Assembly (NCBI RefSeq): GCF_002018365.1
Contig: NZ_MVKX01000008.1
Coordinates: forward strand, 62,001-126,000
Source of the DNA: Acinetobacter amyesii
GTDB lineage: Bacteria; Pseudomonadota; Gammaproteobacteria; Pseudomonadales; Moraxellaceae
Length of the DNA: 64,000 nucleotides
Direction: 5' to 3'
Below, in pieces: positions 36,170-44,818 of the stretch. The notes under the pieces are model-generated. The model searched no databases. It had not been told where the DNA came from and was given only the letters and a program-made list of their open reading frames with translations. Both the position numbers and the translations under genes were made by a program. Numbering within the stretch: position 1 is the first letter of the stretch; each line of letters begins with the position of its first letter.

Positions 36170-37450
36170 ATGGAAGGCCCCAATCAACCTTCTCGGAAAT
36201 CAGTTAAAAACGAATCACAATTACTCATAGAATCGATGAATCGCACTTCTGCCAAACATACACTCATACAGGCAGAAGCATGTGACTTAGAGAATCGTGT
36301 CCGTATTGAGCGTGCTTTATCCGACCCGATTGCACGTATCCCGGCACAGTTTAAAAATGCTTATTACAAATTTTTGTACTACAACCAGAAAGACTATTTA
36401 AAGCAGGTCAACTATTTCGCTCAATTGGCATTTTTAATCTATTTTTGGGCAGATCGCTATGTGCTGCCAGACGTAGAAATGCTTTCAGGTGTGATTCGTA
36501 TCATTGCCATTATTGGTGCATTTAGCCTGAACTATGTTCTGTTTAAATATATCAAACAGATTAAATTGCTCGATTTGATTTTGCCACTCGCCACTTGCCT
36601 TTCAGCGATTCTCTGGTTTGAGATATTACTTCAGTCGAAAAATGAACTGGTTCATAGCTATCAATATGCCGCCATTATTTTGATTGTATTGGGTAATTTA
36701 AGTATTCATGTGCATTTTCGCCCGTCGATCATGACCTCAGCCATGATCTCGGCAGCAATACTTTTTGGCGCATGGCGCATTAATGATTTTGGTGATTTTA
36801 CAATATTTTTATTGGTGTACATTCCTGTGCTGCTGTTCAGTATGTATATCTGCTGGAACTCAACGCTGAACTCTCGTAAAACGTTTCTAAGAGCGCTGCT
36901 AGATGACTGGAACTTTCATACCCTGCGCAAAATTGCCCATACGGATGAATTAACCCAGTTAAGTAATCGTCGCCAATTTGTACATGCCGCCAATAAAAAA
37001 ATCCAAGAAACCCCGATGACGGTCTGCACCAGTCTATTGATTTTTGATGTCGATCATTTTAAAGCGATTAATGATCAATATGGACATGATGTCGGCGACC
37101 AAGTGCTATGCCAAATTGCTGAAATTGCGCGTAAAGAAATGCGATTTTACGATATGTTGGCGCGTTTCGGTGGTGAAGAATTTATTGTACTTTTACCTTT
37201 TACCGTCCCAGAAGATGCATTAAAAATTGCTGAACGGTTAAGACATAAAATGGAACAACATCAGTTTCATATGGATGGTCAATTGGTGAAATTTTCGATC
37301 TCCATTGGTGTTTCCAAAATTGACCCTGACCACGCCAAACTCGATCAGTTAATTAAACAGGCCGATATTGCTCTATATGAAGCAAAACGCCAAGGTCGTA
37401 ATCGGGTTGTACATTTTAATTTTATGAACTTTTGCAGCCAAGCTTTTTAA
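36170..37450 (+). CDS. Membrane-bound diguanylate cyclase (GGDEF)
   Basis: This 426-residue protein has a cytoplasmic N-terminus, about six membrane helices (residues ~80-240; no named sensor domain recognised), and a C-terminal GGDEF domain. That domain has the active-site motif RFGGEEF (334-338), DVDHFKAINDQYGHDVGDQV and KRQGRNRV. It should make cyclic di-GMP. An RxxD inhibitory site five residues before GGEEF is not obvious: the residues there are FYDMLA, so product inhibition may be weak. The ATG at 36170 follows AGGA; a TTG two codons earlier is too close. Confidence 0.9.
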   Translation: MEGPNQPSRKSVKNESQLLIESMNRTSAKHTLIQAEACDLENRVRIERALSDPIARIPAQFKNAYYKFLYYNQKDYLKQVNYFAQLAFLIYFWADRYVLPDVEMLSGVIRIIAIIGAFSLNYVLFKYIKQIKLLDLILPLATCLSAILWFEILLQSKNELVHSYQYAAIILIVLGNLSIHVHFRPSIMTSAMISAAILFGAWRINDFGDFTIFLLVYIPVLLFSMYICWNSTLNSRKTFLRALLDDWNFHTLRKIAHTDELTQLSNRRQFVHAANKKIQETPMTVCTSLLIFDVDHFKAINDQYGHDVGDQVLCQIAEIARKEMRFYDMLARFGGEEFIVLLPFTVPEDALKIAERLRHKMEQHQFHMDGQLVKFSISIGVSKIDPDHAKLDQLIKQADIALYEAKRQGRNRVVHFNFMNFCSQAF

Positions 37451-37549
37451 GTAAATAAACAAATCAAAATGGAGAAAAACCAGCGAATCCATTACACTCA
37501 GCTCTGAAGAAAGAAAGATTAATTACAGTAAAATTCTCAGGTTATCTGC

Positions 37550-39424
37550 ATGCTTAAATGGTTTGAAAATTTAGTTGACGCTTATCCTGAACAGGACTTG
37601 AATAAACCATTGCCGACAAAATTTTTCCCCTTTGTATGGCAAGCTGCAACAGGTGTAAAAAAATACCTATTGTTATTGGTACTCTGTACAGCAGGTGTAG
37701 CGAGTTTTGAAGCACTGCTTTATGCCAAAATTGGCGAATTAGTCAATTGGATCAGTAAGTCTCAACCTGAAACCTTTTTACAGCAGCACCAGACCAATCT
37801 GACCATTTTAAGCTTTATTTTATTGGCAAATATCTTCTTTTCTTGCCTTCAAACCATTATTAAACATCAGATTTTATATAGTACCTTTCCAATGCGCCTA
37901 CGTTGGAGATTTCATAACTTATTACTGAAACAAAGTTTAGATTTCTTCCACAACGACTTTGCTGGTCGTTTATCTGCCAAAGTCATGCAAACTTCACTGG
38001 CTATACGTGAGTTTTGGATTATTCTTGGTGACATGTTGGCCTATGTCTTCATTTACCTGATTTCGATCACTGTCATTTTAGGTGCTATATCGCCACTGTT
38101 GATTATTCCTTTATTACTTTGGCTGGCTTTATTTATTGGTTCTGCATGCTATTTCATCCCAAAATTGAGCAAAATTTCAAAAGAACAAGCCAATGCACGC
38201 GCAGTAATGACTGGTCGTGTCACCGATGCTTACACTAATATTCAAACGGTAAAATTATTTGCCCATGCGGGCCGCGAAAGCCAATATGCCAAAGCCTCAA
38301 TGAAAGAATTTATGGTGACGGTGTATAAGCAAATGCGACTTGCTGCAAAATACAACATCGCGACGAATTTGCTGATCATTGTTTTATATGGTGGCGTACT
38401 TGGAACAGCCGTTTGGCTCTGGATGGATGGTCAAGCTGAGCTTGGGGTCATTGCAGCAGCGACCGCCATGATTTTAAAACTCAGTAGTATTTCCGAGTTT
38501 ATGATGTGGCAAACGTCTGCCCTTTTTGAAAATGTCGGGACTATTCAAGATGGGATGAAAACCATGGGCCGCCCCATTCATATTCAAGACAAAGCTGATG
38601 CAACCGACTTAAAGGTACCGCAAGGCGAAATTAAATTTGAGGACGTCAGTTTTGCTTATAATGATAAAAATGTCATCGATCAATTTAATTTAACCATTCG
38701 ACCAGGTGAAAAAATCGGTATAGTCGGGCGTTCGGGTGCCGGAAAATCGACATTAATTCAACTTTTACTTCACTTTTACGATATCAACCATGGTCGTATT
38801 TCGATTGATGGCCAAAATATAGAAGATATTACTCAAGATAGCTTAAGAAAAAATATTGCATTGGTGACCCAAGACACCTCGTTATTGCATCGTACGGTCG
38901 AAGAAAATATTAAATATGGTCGCCCGAATGCAACCGATGAAGAAATGTATGATGCAGTGCGTAAAGCGAAAGCTGATGAATTCATTCCTCAATTGATCGA
39001 TTTACGTGGTCAACGTGGCTATGACGCATTTGTCGGTGAACGTGGTGTTAAATTATCTGGCGGTCAGCGTCAACGTATTGCGATTGCTCGAGTATTTTTA
39101 AAAGACGCACCGATTTTAATTTTAGATGAAGCCACAAGTGCGCTCGATTCAGAAGTAGAAGCCGCGATTCAATCGAGTTTAGATGATTTGATGAAAGGCA
39201 AAACTGTGATTGCCATTGCGCATCGACTTTCAACCATTGCACAAATGGATCGCTTGATTGTCTTGGATCAAGGCCGTATTGCTGAGCAAGGTACCCACGA
39301 AGAGCTTGTTGCTTTGAATGGTATTTATGCACACTTGTGGCAGCGTCAAACCGGTGGATTTTTAATAGAACAACATAAAGTAGAATCAAAGGAAGATGAA
39401 AATGCTGTATCTGGAAGACCTTAA
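37550..39424 (+). CDS. ABC exporter, fused permease and ATPase (MsbA-like)
   Basis: This 624-residue half-transporter has six N-terminal membrane helices (about residues 35-330), then an ABC ATPase domain with Walker A GRSGAGKST, signature LSGGQRQRIAIARV, Walker B ILILDEATSALDSE and the switch histidine in IAHRLS. It should work as a homodimer exporting a lipid, peptide or drug; the substrate is unknown. It is not next to lpxK, which usually accompanies the true msbA. Its last 23 bases overlap the start of the next gene, so the two are cotranscribed. Confidence 0.9.
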   Translation: MLKWFENLVDAYPEQDLNKPLPTKFFPFVWQAATGVKKYLLLLVLCTAGVASFEALLYAKIGELVNWISKSQPETFLQQHQTNLTILSFILLANIFFSCLQTIIKHQILYSTFPMRLRWRFHNLLLKQSLDFFHNDFAGRLSAKVMQTSLAIREFWIILGDMLAYVFIYLISITVILGAISPLLIIPLLLWLALFIGSACYFIPKLSKISKEQANARAVMTGRVTDAYTNIQTVKLFAHAGRESQYAKASMKEFMVTVYKQMRLAAKYNIATNLLIIVLYGGVLGTAVWLWMDGQAELGVIAAATAMILKLSSISEFMMWQTSALFENVGTIQDGMKTMGRPIHIQDKADATDLKVPQGEIKFEDVSFAYNDKNVIDQFNLTIRPGEKIGIVGRSGAGKSTLIQLLLHFYDINHGRISIDGQNIEDITQDSLRKNIALVTQDTSLLHRTVEENIKYGRPNATDEEMYDAVRKAKADEFIPQLIDLRGQRGYDAFVGERGVKLSGGQRQRIAIARVFLKDAPILILDEATSALDSEVEAAIQSSLDDLMKGKTVIAIAHRLSTIAQMDRLIVLDQGRIAEQGTHEELVALNGIYAHLWQRQTGGFLIEQHKVESKEDENAVSGRP

Positions 39425-39851
39425 AGTTGGTGATCACTTTAGCAGTCGTGAATATGAAATGACTGTTGAAGAAATCAAGCAATTTGCCAACGCTTATGAT
39501 CCTCAGGAATTTCATACAGATGAAGTCAAAGCCCAACAGCACCCGATCTTTCAAGGGCTTGCGGCAAGTGGTTGGCATACTGCTGCTGTAACGATGCGCT
39601 TATGGACTGAATGTTTCCCTGTGGCTTATGGCTTAATTGGCTCTGAATCAAGTCTGCGTTGGCCGCGCCCAACACGTCCGGGGGATAAAATTCGTGTAGA
39701 AGTTGAAATATCTGCAATTACTCCGTCGAAAAGTAAGACAGACCGCGGCATTGTGACCTATGTTACGCAAGCGCTTAATCAGCACAATGACGTTCTGTAT
39801 ATGTCTACGACCAAAATTGTGGTCTTTTCCAAAGATTTTAAACCGAATTAA
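39402..39851 (+). CDS. MaoC-family hydratase/dehydratase
   Basis: This 149-residue hot-dog-fold protein has the MaoC motif region (FANAYDPQEFHTDEVKA; GLAASGWHTAAVTMRLW; RWPRPTRPGDKI) with the Asp/His catalytic dyad in YDPQEFH. It likely hydrates an enoyl-CoA or acts as a thioester dehydratase. It starts inside the ABC exporter gene, eight to nine bases after AAGGA; an ATG two codons earlier sits too close to that site. A stable hairpin (GGCCTAC/GTAGGCC, 39860-39887) follows but has no T run. Confidence 0.88.
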   Translation: MLYLEDLKVGDHFSSREYEMTVEEIKQFANAYDPQEFHTDEVKAQQHPIFQGLAASGWHTAAVTMRLWTECFPVAYGLIGSESSLRWPRPTRPGDKIRVEVEISAITPSKSKTDRGIVTYVTQALNQHNDVLYMSTTKIVVFSKDFKPN

Positions 39852-39859
39852 TCCTTAAT

Positions 39860-39887
39860 GGCCTACTTTACAATGCTTAGGTAGGCC
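39860..39887 (+). terminator. Stem-loop after the MaoC gene, possible terminator
   Basis: A perfect seven-base-pair stem, GGCCTAC/GTAGGCC, with a 14-base loop lies eight bases after the stop codon. It is not followed by a T run, so factor-dependent termination or 3'-end protection is as likely as intrinsic termination. Confidence 0.4.
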
Positions 39888-40000
39888 GCTATAAATAGTT
39901 GAGCCTAGTCAGTTTGTCCAACAATTTTTGTGGGATACAACACAGAATCATGCCAATATAACCTTGAACAGAAGAAAAACCCGCATTGCAACGGAACGCT

Positions 40001-41029
40001 ATGAAAACAATTAATTCCCGTCAGGATCAGGGTATTCCCGGAGTGTATGGATTGCTCCTTTTAGATGTGGTCTCTCGATGGGGCTACACTGCAGAAACAT
40101 TATTTAGTCCCTTCGGATTAAACAGCGAACAATTGGCTGAACCAGATTTCCGTATTCCAACACCAATCGCCAATCAATTGGTAGAGCACGCACTACGATT
40201 AACTGGTGAGCCAACTTTAGGTTTTCATTTAGGCAACCAAATGCGCATCTCTATTCATGGTTTTATTGGTTATGCCATCATGACGGCGAAGGACATAACC
40301 GATGCCTTAGTCTTGGCAAACCGTTTTATTCAGTTACGCATGCCCTTTTTACAGCTTTTTTTCTCGACATTTGGAACCAAAGCGACTGTTCAACTACAAA
40401 CCGACGTTACGATTGAGCCTTTACGTACTGAGATTTCAATTGCCTTAATTTTTGGCATGATCAGCATGGGCAAAGCAATTACCGGTGTGGATTATTCTGC
40501 TGGTGAAATTGATTTTGATTTCCCTCAACCTGAAGGTTTTGAGCGGTTTATTGCAAAATATCCACGCCACCAATTTAGATTTGATCAGCCACATCTCTTA
40601 CTTAGTTTTGATAAGCAATATTTAACCAATAAATTGGTCCATGCAGACCCGATTGCCAGTCAAATCGCGATTAATCAATGTGAAGCTGAACTCTCCGCTT
40701 TGGGCGAACGCCACCGTATTGCCATGCGCGTTCGTGACATTTTAACCAACTCCGAACAGCACTATTTAAGTATTGAGAGCGTTGCTGAACGGCTACACAT
40801 GTCCGATCGAACTTTAAAACGCCAGCTTGCTGCCGAAGGGACTTCATTTTCAACATTGGTTGACGAAGTTCGCTACCGTCATGCTACTTCGCTCCTGTCA
40901 CGAACTGATTTTACCTTAGAGCAAATTGCTGATGAATTGGGCTATAGCGATGTCGCCAATTTTAGCCGTGCTTTTAAGCGTTGGAGTGGTCGTAGCCCAA
41001 GCAATTGGCGTAAAGATCCGTACTTATAA
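40001..41029 (+). CDS. AraC-family transcriptional regulator
   Basis: This 342-residue regulator has a large N-terminal ligand domain of the OruR/ArgR type (DVVSRWGYTAETLF; LVEHALRLTGEPTLGFHLG; HGFIGYAIMTA). The C-terminal AraC double helix-turn-helix has LSIESVAERLHMSDRTLKRQ and the signature IADELGYSDVANFSRAFKRW. The effector is unknown. The ATG at 40001 follows GGA; the frame stays open to a TTG at 39986. It follows the ABC exporter and MaoC genes and precedes gcvH, and none is an obvious target. Confidence 0.88.
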   Translation: MKTINSRQDQGIPGVYGLLLLDVVSRWGYTAETLFSPFGLNSEQLAEPDFRIPTPIANQLVEHALRLTGEPTLGFHLGNQMRISIHGFIGYAIMTAKDITDALVLANRFIQLRMPFLQLFFSTFGTKATVQLQTDVTIEPLRTEISIALIFGMISMGKAITGVDYSAGEIDFDFPQPEGFERFIAKYPRHQFRFDQPHLLLSFDKQYLTNKLVHADPIASQIAINQCEAELSALGERHRIAMRVRDILTNSEQHYLSIESVAERLHMSDRTLKRQLAAEGTSFSTLVDEVRYRHATSLLSRTDFTLEQIADELGYSDVANFSRAFKRWSGRSPSNWRKDPYL

Positions 41030-41101
41030 GTCTTTTGTTTTACCTAAAAAGCATGTATAACTCATGCCAAAAATGAATTTAATGGATTTAAGGAGTTATC
41101 A

Positions 41102-41476
41102 ATGAATCATCCTTCAGATTTAAAGTACGCAAGTACACATGAATGGGTGCGAATTGAAGGTAACCTTGTTGTTACAGGCATTTCTGATCATGCACAAGAC
41201 GCATTGGGTGATTTAGTTTATGTTGAAGCACCAGATGTTGGTCAACATATCACTGCTGGCGAACAAGCGGGTGTGGTTGAGTCGGTAAAAACCGCTTCTG
41301 ATATTCATGCTCCGGTTTCTGGTGTAGTCGTTGAAGTCAATCCAGATCTTGAAGATGATCCTGATTTTGTAAACGATGCGCCTTATAGCAAAGGCTGGAT
41401 TTATAAAATTAAACCAGACAATATGGCTGATGTAGATAATTTATTGACCAACGAACAATACGAAGCTGGTCTGTAA
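41102..41476 (+). CDS. gcvH: Glycine cleavage system H protein
   Basis: This 124-residue lipoyl-carrier protein has the lipoylated Lys63 in [18 protein letters not shown] and the conserved THEWVR near the N-terminus. It shuttles the aminomethyl group between the P, T and L proteins of glycine cleavage. A strong AAGGAG precedes the ATG, and a terminator follows directly. gcvT and gcvP are not in the window, so this is a lone gcvH. A second role as lipoyl relay for other enzymes is known for H proteins and possible here. Confidence 0.95.
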   Translation: MNHPSDLKYASTHEWVRIEGNLVVTGISDHAQDALGDLVYVEAPDVGQHITAGEQAGVVESVKTASDIHAPVSGVVVEVNPDLEDDPDFVNDAPYSKGWIYKIKPDNMADVDNLLTNEQYEAGL

Positions 41477-41494
41477 ATATTTCTAATATCTAAA

Positions 41495-41522
41495 AAAATC
41501 AGCCCTCAGGCTGATTTTTTTA
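41495..41522. terminator. Terminator after gcvH
   Basis: AAATCAGCC and GGCTGATTT pair around CTCA and are followed by a T run. The A run on the other side could also serve the convergent pilU. Confidence 0.88.
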
Positions 41523-41574
41523 TTTAAATTTGATAGCTAAATTGGCTTATATACCATTTGCATGAATATACAGC

Positions 41575-42765
41575 TTATATTTCTTCCGAAGCTTCGGTAC
41601 TTTCAGGTTCTTCTTTCTTTTCTTCAACCATACTAAAAGATTGTGCTGCCGCTGAAGTACCATTTGCACGTGAACTTTTCAGTTTAATTTGCAAACGTAA
41701 TTCATTGGTTGAATCGGCATTTCTTAAGGCCTCTTCATAAGAAATTGCGCCGTCATTATATAAATCAAATAAAGCTTGGTCGAAAGTTTGCATCCCAAGT
41801 TCACGAGATTTTGCCATGATTGCTTTTAGTTCATGAAACTCACCTTTCAAAATCAAATCTGAAATAAGCGGAGTATTTAACATGATTTCAACGGCTGCAC
41901 GGCGTCCTTTACCATCTTCAGTCCGGATTAATCGTTGCGAAACAATCGCTTTCATATTGCTCGATAAATCCATAAGCAATTGATTTCTTCGCTCTTCTGG
42001 GAAGAAGTTAATGATCCGATCTAGAGTCTGATTGGCGTTATTTGAATGTAGCGTGCCTAAACATAAATGTCCTGTTTCAGCAAAGGCAATTGCATGTTCC
42101 ATAGTCTCAGTGTCACGAATTTCACCGATTAAAATCACATCTGGCGCTTGTCGTAGTGTATTTTTTAAGGCGTTATGCCACGAATGACTGTCTACACCGA
42201 CTTCACGATGCGTAATCATTGATTTTTTATGCTTATGCACATATTCCACTGGGTCTTCAACAGTGATGATATGCCCTGCGCTGTTTTCATTTCGATAATC
42301 AATCAGCGCCGCTAAAGAGGTTGATTTTCCTGAACCTGTACCTCCAACCACTAAAACTAAACCACGTTTTTCCATAATCACGTGCTTAAGCGAAGCCGGT
42401 AATTTAAGCTTTTCAAAATTTGGAATTTCTGCCGTAATGGTACGAATGACCATACCCACATGTAACTGTTGCTGAAATACATTGACACGAAAACGCGAAA
42501 CGTTTGGCACACTAATCGCAAAGTTACATTCTAATTCTGTTTCAAACTCTTTGCGCTGCTTCTCATTCATCAAACTATAGGCGAAAAGCTTTGTTTTCTC
42601 AGCATCAAGTTCTTGCTGCCCAAAGGGTTTCATCATGCCTTGATGTTTAATACTTGGTGGAAAATCTGCCGTAATAAATAGATCAGATCCACCATATTCA
42701 ACCACTTTGGTTAACATGTGGAACATAAAACGGCGTGCTTCTTCCAACAATTCAGCAGTGTACAT
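41575..42765 (-). CDS. pilU: Type IV pilus retraction ATPase PilU-like
   Basis: This 396-residue secretion-type ATPase matches PilU: GGSDLFITADFPPSIKHQG near the N-terminus, Walker A GGTGSGKST (Lys147), the Asp box (HIITVEDPVEYVH), Walker B (APDVILIGEIRDTETMEHA) and His box (ETGHLCLGTLHSNN). PilU assists PilT in pilus retraction for twitching and DNA uptake. pilT, usually adjacent, is not next to it, so this may be a second PilU-type paralogue. It has a non-conserved acidic tail (EKKEEPESTEASEEI). The start at 42765 follows GGGGA. Confidence 0.88.
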   Translation of the reverse strand: MYTAELLEEARRFMFHMLTKVVEYGGSDLFITADFPPSIKHQGMMKPFGQQELDAEKTKLFAYSLMNEKQRKEFETELECNFAISVPNVSRFRVNVFQQQLHVGMVIRTITAEIPNFEKLKLPASLKHVIMEKRGLVLVVGGTGSGKSTSLAALIDYRNENSAGHIITVEDPVEYVHKHKKSMITHREVGVDSHSWHNALKNTLRQAPDVILIGEIRDTETMEHAIAFAETGHLCLGTLHSNNANQTLDRIINFFPEERRNQLLMDLSSNMKAIVSQRLIRTEDGKGRRAAVEIMLNTPLISDLILKGEFHELKAIMAKSRELGMQTFDQALFDLYNDGAISYEEALRNADSTNELRLQIKLKSSRANGTSAAAQSFSMVEEKKEEPESTEASEEI

Positions 42766-42965
42766 CAACTTCCCCAATATAAAATTTCAAACACCCACGT
42801 ACAGATTGTCATTATTTCTGGCGCTGTCTTGGGCTTAGACATTATTGTGCATAAAAATTTTGATTCACTCAAACATAAAATACTGAATTATCAGTATATA
42901 TTTTAGGAAATATGCCATTTTTCAATTTTTATATCGAAGTATAACAATAAAGTAAATTTCAAAAT

Positions 42966-42999
42966 AAAAGCCTTAGAACAATCAATGTTCTAAGGCTTT
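42966..42999 (-). terminator. Terminator after the DAHP synthase gene
   Basis: AAAGCCTTAGAACA pairs with TGTTCTAAGGCTTT and is followed on the minus strand by TATTTT. It is a very stable, 14-base-pair stem about 40 bases after the stop codon. Confidence 0.85.
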
Positions 43000-43036
43000 G
43001 AGCTAAATCAATTCAGACTGAGTATGCTCTGGATTG

Positions 43037-44119
43037 TTAAGCACTACGTTTGATTTGTGCTGCACGAAGTTCATTCGTAACCTGTTGAATCAAATCAATG
43101 GTTTTGTCCCAACCTAAGCATCCATCTGTTACAGATTGACCATAAGTCATGTCACAACTAATTTTTTGATTACCATCCACTAAATGACTTTCCAACATCA
43201 CACCACACACTTGGGTATGCTCACGCTCCGCTACAATTGTGCGTAATACTTCAGGTTGCTTCATTGGGTCTTTATGGCTATTGCCATGACTACAATCGAT
43301 GACTAAAGCCGGTAAATCGCCTTTTACTTTACTGCGAATTTTGTCTATTTCAGCCAAACTATAATTTGGACCTGTATTGGAACCACGTAAAATCAAATGT
43401 GCTTGCGGGTTGCCAACGGATTCTAAAATACACGGTAAGCCGGCTTGGCTCATACCTAAGAACTGGTGTGGATGCGAAGCAGATTGAATGGCATCTAGTG
43501 CAATTTGGATTGAACCATCTGTTCCGTTTTTGAAACCGATGCTGTATGGCATATGACTTGAGATTTCACGATGAATTTGTGATTCGCTGGTACGCGCACC
43601 GATTGCACCCCACGCCAATAGGTCATCAAAATAACCTGTCGCCATTGGGCTTAAAATTTCAGAGGCAATTGGCAAACCCATTTCAATAATTTGTAAGTAC
43701 AGCTCACGTGATTTTTCTAAGCCCAACTGCATATTAGATGATCCATCTAAACTTGGGTCATACATATAGCCTTTCCAGCCCACTGTAGTACGTGGTTTCT
43801 CAATATATGCGCGCATCACAAGAAAAATTTGATCTGAAACCTGTGCCTGTAATTGTTTTAATTTTTCAGCATATTCCAAAGCAGCAATTGGATCATGGAT
43901 TGAACATGGACCTGTAATAATCATTAGACGCGGGTCTTGGCCCGTCAAAATATTTTGAATCGTTGCACGATGTGCAGCAATTTGTTCTGCAGCATGAACT
44001 GATAAAGGTAATTGTTGTTTCAGTTGATGTGGCAAGCTCAAAAGCGTTTCTTTTGGCTGTGTAGATATCTGAATTTCTGAATTTTGAGTTTGTTGTAAAG
44101 CTGTATTTAGCGCATTCAT
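43037..44119 (-). CDS. 3-Deoxy-7-phosphoheptulonate (DAHP) synthase, class I
   Basis: This 360-residue enzyme condenses phosphoenolpyruvate and erythrose-4-phosphate in the first step of aromatic amino-acid synthesis. It shows class I alpha motifs: ITGPCSIHDPIAALEYA, EKPRTTVGWKGYMYDP, GARTSESQIHREISS, GFKNGTDGSIQIALDAI and VIDCSHGNSHKDP. The paralogue (AroF/G/H type) cannot be fixed by eye. AAAGGA precedes the ATG at 44119. Its leader is exceptional: a promoter at 44473-44501, two short ORFs rich in Tyr/Phe/Trp codons, an intrinsic terminator between them, and a hairpin beside its ribosome-binding site. Expression should fall when charged aromatic tRNAs are abundant. Confidence 0.95.
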   Translation of the reverse strand: MNALNTALQQTQNSEIQISTQPKETLLSLPHQLKQQLPLSVHAAEQIAAHRATIQNILTGQDPRLMIITGPCSIHDPIAALEYAEKLKQLQAQVSDQIFLVMRAYIEKPRTTVGWKGYMYDPSLDGSSNMQLGLEKSRELYLQIIEMGLPIASEILSPMATGYFDDLLAWGAIGARTSESQIHREISSHMPYSIGFKNGTDGSIQIALDAIQSASHPHQFLGMSQAGLPCILESVGNPQAHLILRGSNTGPNYSLAEIDKIRSKVKGDLPALVIDCSHGNSHKDPMKQPEVLRTIVAEREHTQVCGVMLESHLVDGNQKISCDMTYGQSVTDGCLGWDKTIDLIQQVTNELRAAQIKRSA

Positions 44120-44134
44120 TGGTTCTATTCCTTT

Positions 44135-44156
44135 GGACTGTACGTATAAACAGTCC
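44135..44156 (-). promoter_or_regulatory. Hairpin beside the DAHP synthase ribosome-binding site
   Basis: GGACTGT and ACAGTCC form a seven-base-pair stem with an eight-base loop, ending two bases before AAAGGA. Two upstream copies of AAGTCC/AAAGTCC inside the second leader ORF (within 44178-44194) are complementary to its GGACT arm and could form an alternative structure. No T run follows, so control of translation rather than termination is suggested. Confidence 0.6.
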
Positions 44157-44162
44157 GATCTT

Positions 44163-44267
44163 TTATCTGAGCGTTATGGGACTTTGGGACTTCAAGGCTT
44201 TAGACATAGACTGACTAAAGTAAAACCAATAACCGTTGCTAAAATATGAATTATTTACTGTAAACAT
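44163..44267 (-). CDS. Second aromatic-rich leader peptide of the DAHP synthase gene (34 aa)
   Basis: The ATG at 44267 follows GGAG with a seven-base spacer, an excellent ribosome-binding site. The 34-residue peptide contains YFSNGYWFYFS (residues 8-18), so eight of its first 17 residues are Phe, Tyr or Trp. It ends in KSQSPITLR with the stop at 44163, six bases before the GGACTGT hairpin. Ribosome stalling on the aromatic run would leave the AAGTCC repeats free to pair with that hairpin. This is the design of a translational attenuator. Confidence 0.75.
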   Translation of the reverse strand: MFTVNNSYFSNGYWFYFSQSMSKALKSQSPITLR

Positions 44268-44303
44268 GAGATTTCTCCAAAAATATTATAAAAATCAAGA
44301 CAT

Positions 44304-44333
44304 AAAAAAACCTGATCAGGGTTGCCGATCAGG
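44304..44333 (-). terminator. Attenuator terminator in the DAHP synthase leader
   Basis: On the minus strand CCTGATC and GATCAGG pair around GGCAACCCT and are followed by seven T. The loop GGCAACC (44326-44320) is complementary to GGTTGCC at 44353-44347. Pairing of those would enclose the left arm of the terminator and act as antiterminator. Confidence 0.85.
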
Positions 44334-44361
44334 TATAAACTTGGTGGGCAACCTTTTTCAT

Positions 44362-44379
44362 GCCCGAACGCGTTCAGGC
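44362..44379 (-). promoter_or_regulatory. Pause/attenuation hairpin after the first leader peptide
   Basis: GCCTGAAC and GTTCGGGC pair (one G-U pair) immediately after the stop codon of the first leader peptide (44382-44384). A ribosome that completes the peptide would cover this stem, as in classical attenuators. Confidence 0.65.
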
Positions 44380-44381
44380 AA

Positions 44382-44438
44382 TTATCTAAACTGCCAGAAG
44401 TAATAATATGCGTTTGAGATTAAAGGTTGCTTTAACAT
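44382..44438 (-). CDS. First aromatic leader peptide of the DAHP synthase gene (18 aa)
   Basis: The ORF encodes MLKQPLISNAYYYFWQFR: three Tyr codons, then Phe, Trp and another Phe in seven consecutive-to-near positions, just before the stop. It begins about 28 bases after the predicted transcription start and is followed by a hairpin and an intrinsic terminator. That is the textbook order of a ribosome-mediated transcription attenuator sensing Tyr, Phe and Trp. The ribosome-binding site is weak (AATCAAG). Confidence 0.8.
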   Translation of the reverse strand: MLKQPLISNAYYYFWQFR

Positions 44439-44472
44439 CTTGATTTCATCAAAAAGTATCTGTCTGAAAATT

Positions 44473-44501
44473 AAAATACGCTGTATTCATCGGTTTGACA
44501 A
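44473..44501 (-). promoter_or_regulatory. Promoter of the DAHP synthase leader
   Basis: On the minus strand TTGTCA (44501-44496) and TATTTT (44478-44473) are separated by exactly 17 bases. A start near 44466 places the first leader ORF about 28 bases downstream. Confidence 0.65.
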
Positions 44502-44818
44502 TAGTTTTTTGCTATTTTGTTGTATTAAATAACTCTGCTGTAAATAATTGTGACCTATTTTTAAAATTTGATGTATTGATTAATAAATAAACATTTATTA
44601 GACTGCACAACATTAGGCTGTCTTAAGATTTTTTCCATTTATTTTTAATTCGAGTATTTGCCAATGAAGTAAGCCCTGTTTTTTCATCATCAAATCCATT
44701 TTTTTGATGTGCAAACACATGGCTAATGACTTCGACTGCATTTTCTCAAATATTGTCTTTTTTATAGAATAAAATTAGTTATTTGTATTGCGCATCTTTG
44801 CTATCGCAAGGTGCATCT
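44502..44818. other. AT-rich intergenic region upstream of the ABC-F gene
   Basis: About 300 bases between the DAHP synthase promoter and the ABC-F gene. A hairpin CATCAAA/TTTGATG lies near 44688-44709. There is no supportable ORF. AAGG at the end serves the ABC-F start. Confidence 0.4.

Noticed and set aside
39048..39578. 176-codon minus-strand frame opposite the ABC exporter and MaoC genes
   Set aside because: It is antisense to the ABC signature/Walker B region and the MaoC start, both strongly supported; no family resemblance.
44120..44470. tRNA or T-box element in the DAHP synthase leader
   Set aside because: No cloverleaf, CCA end or T-box core sequence; the short aromatic ORFs and terminator explain the region better.
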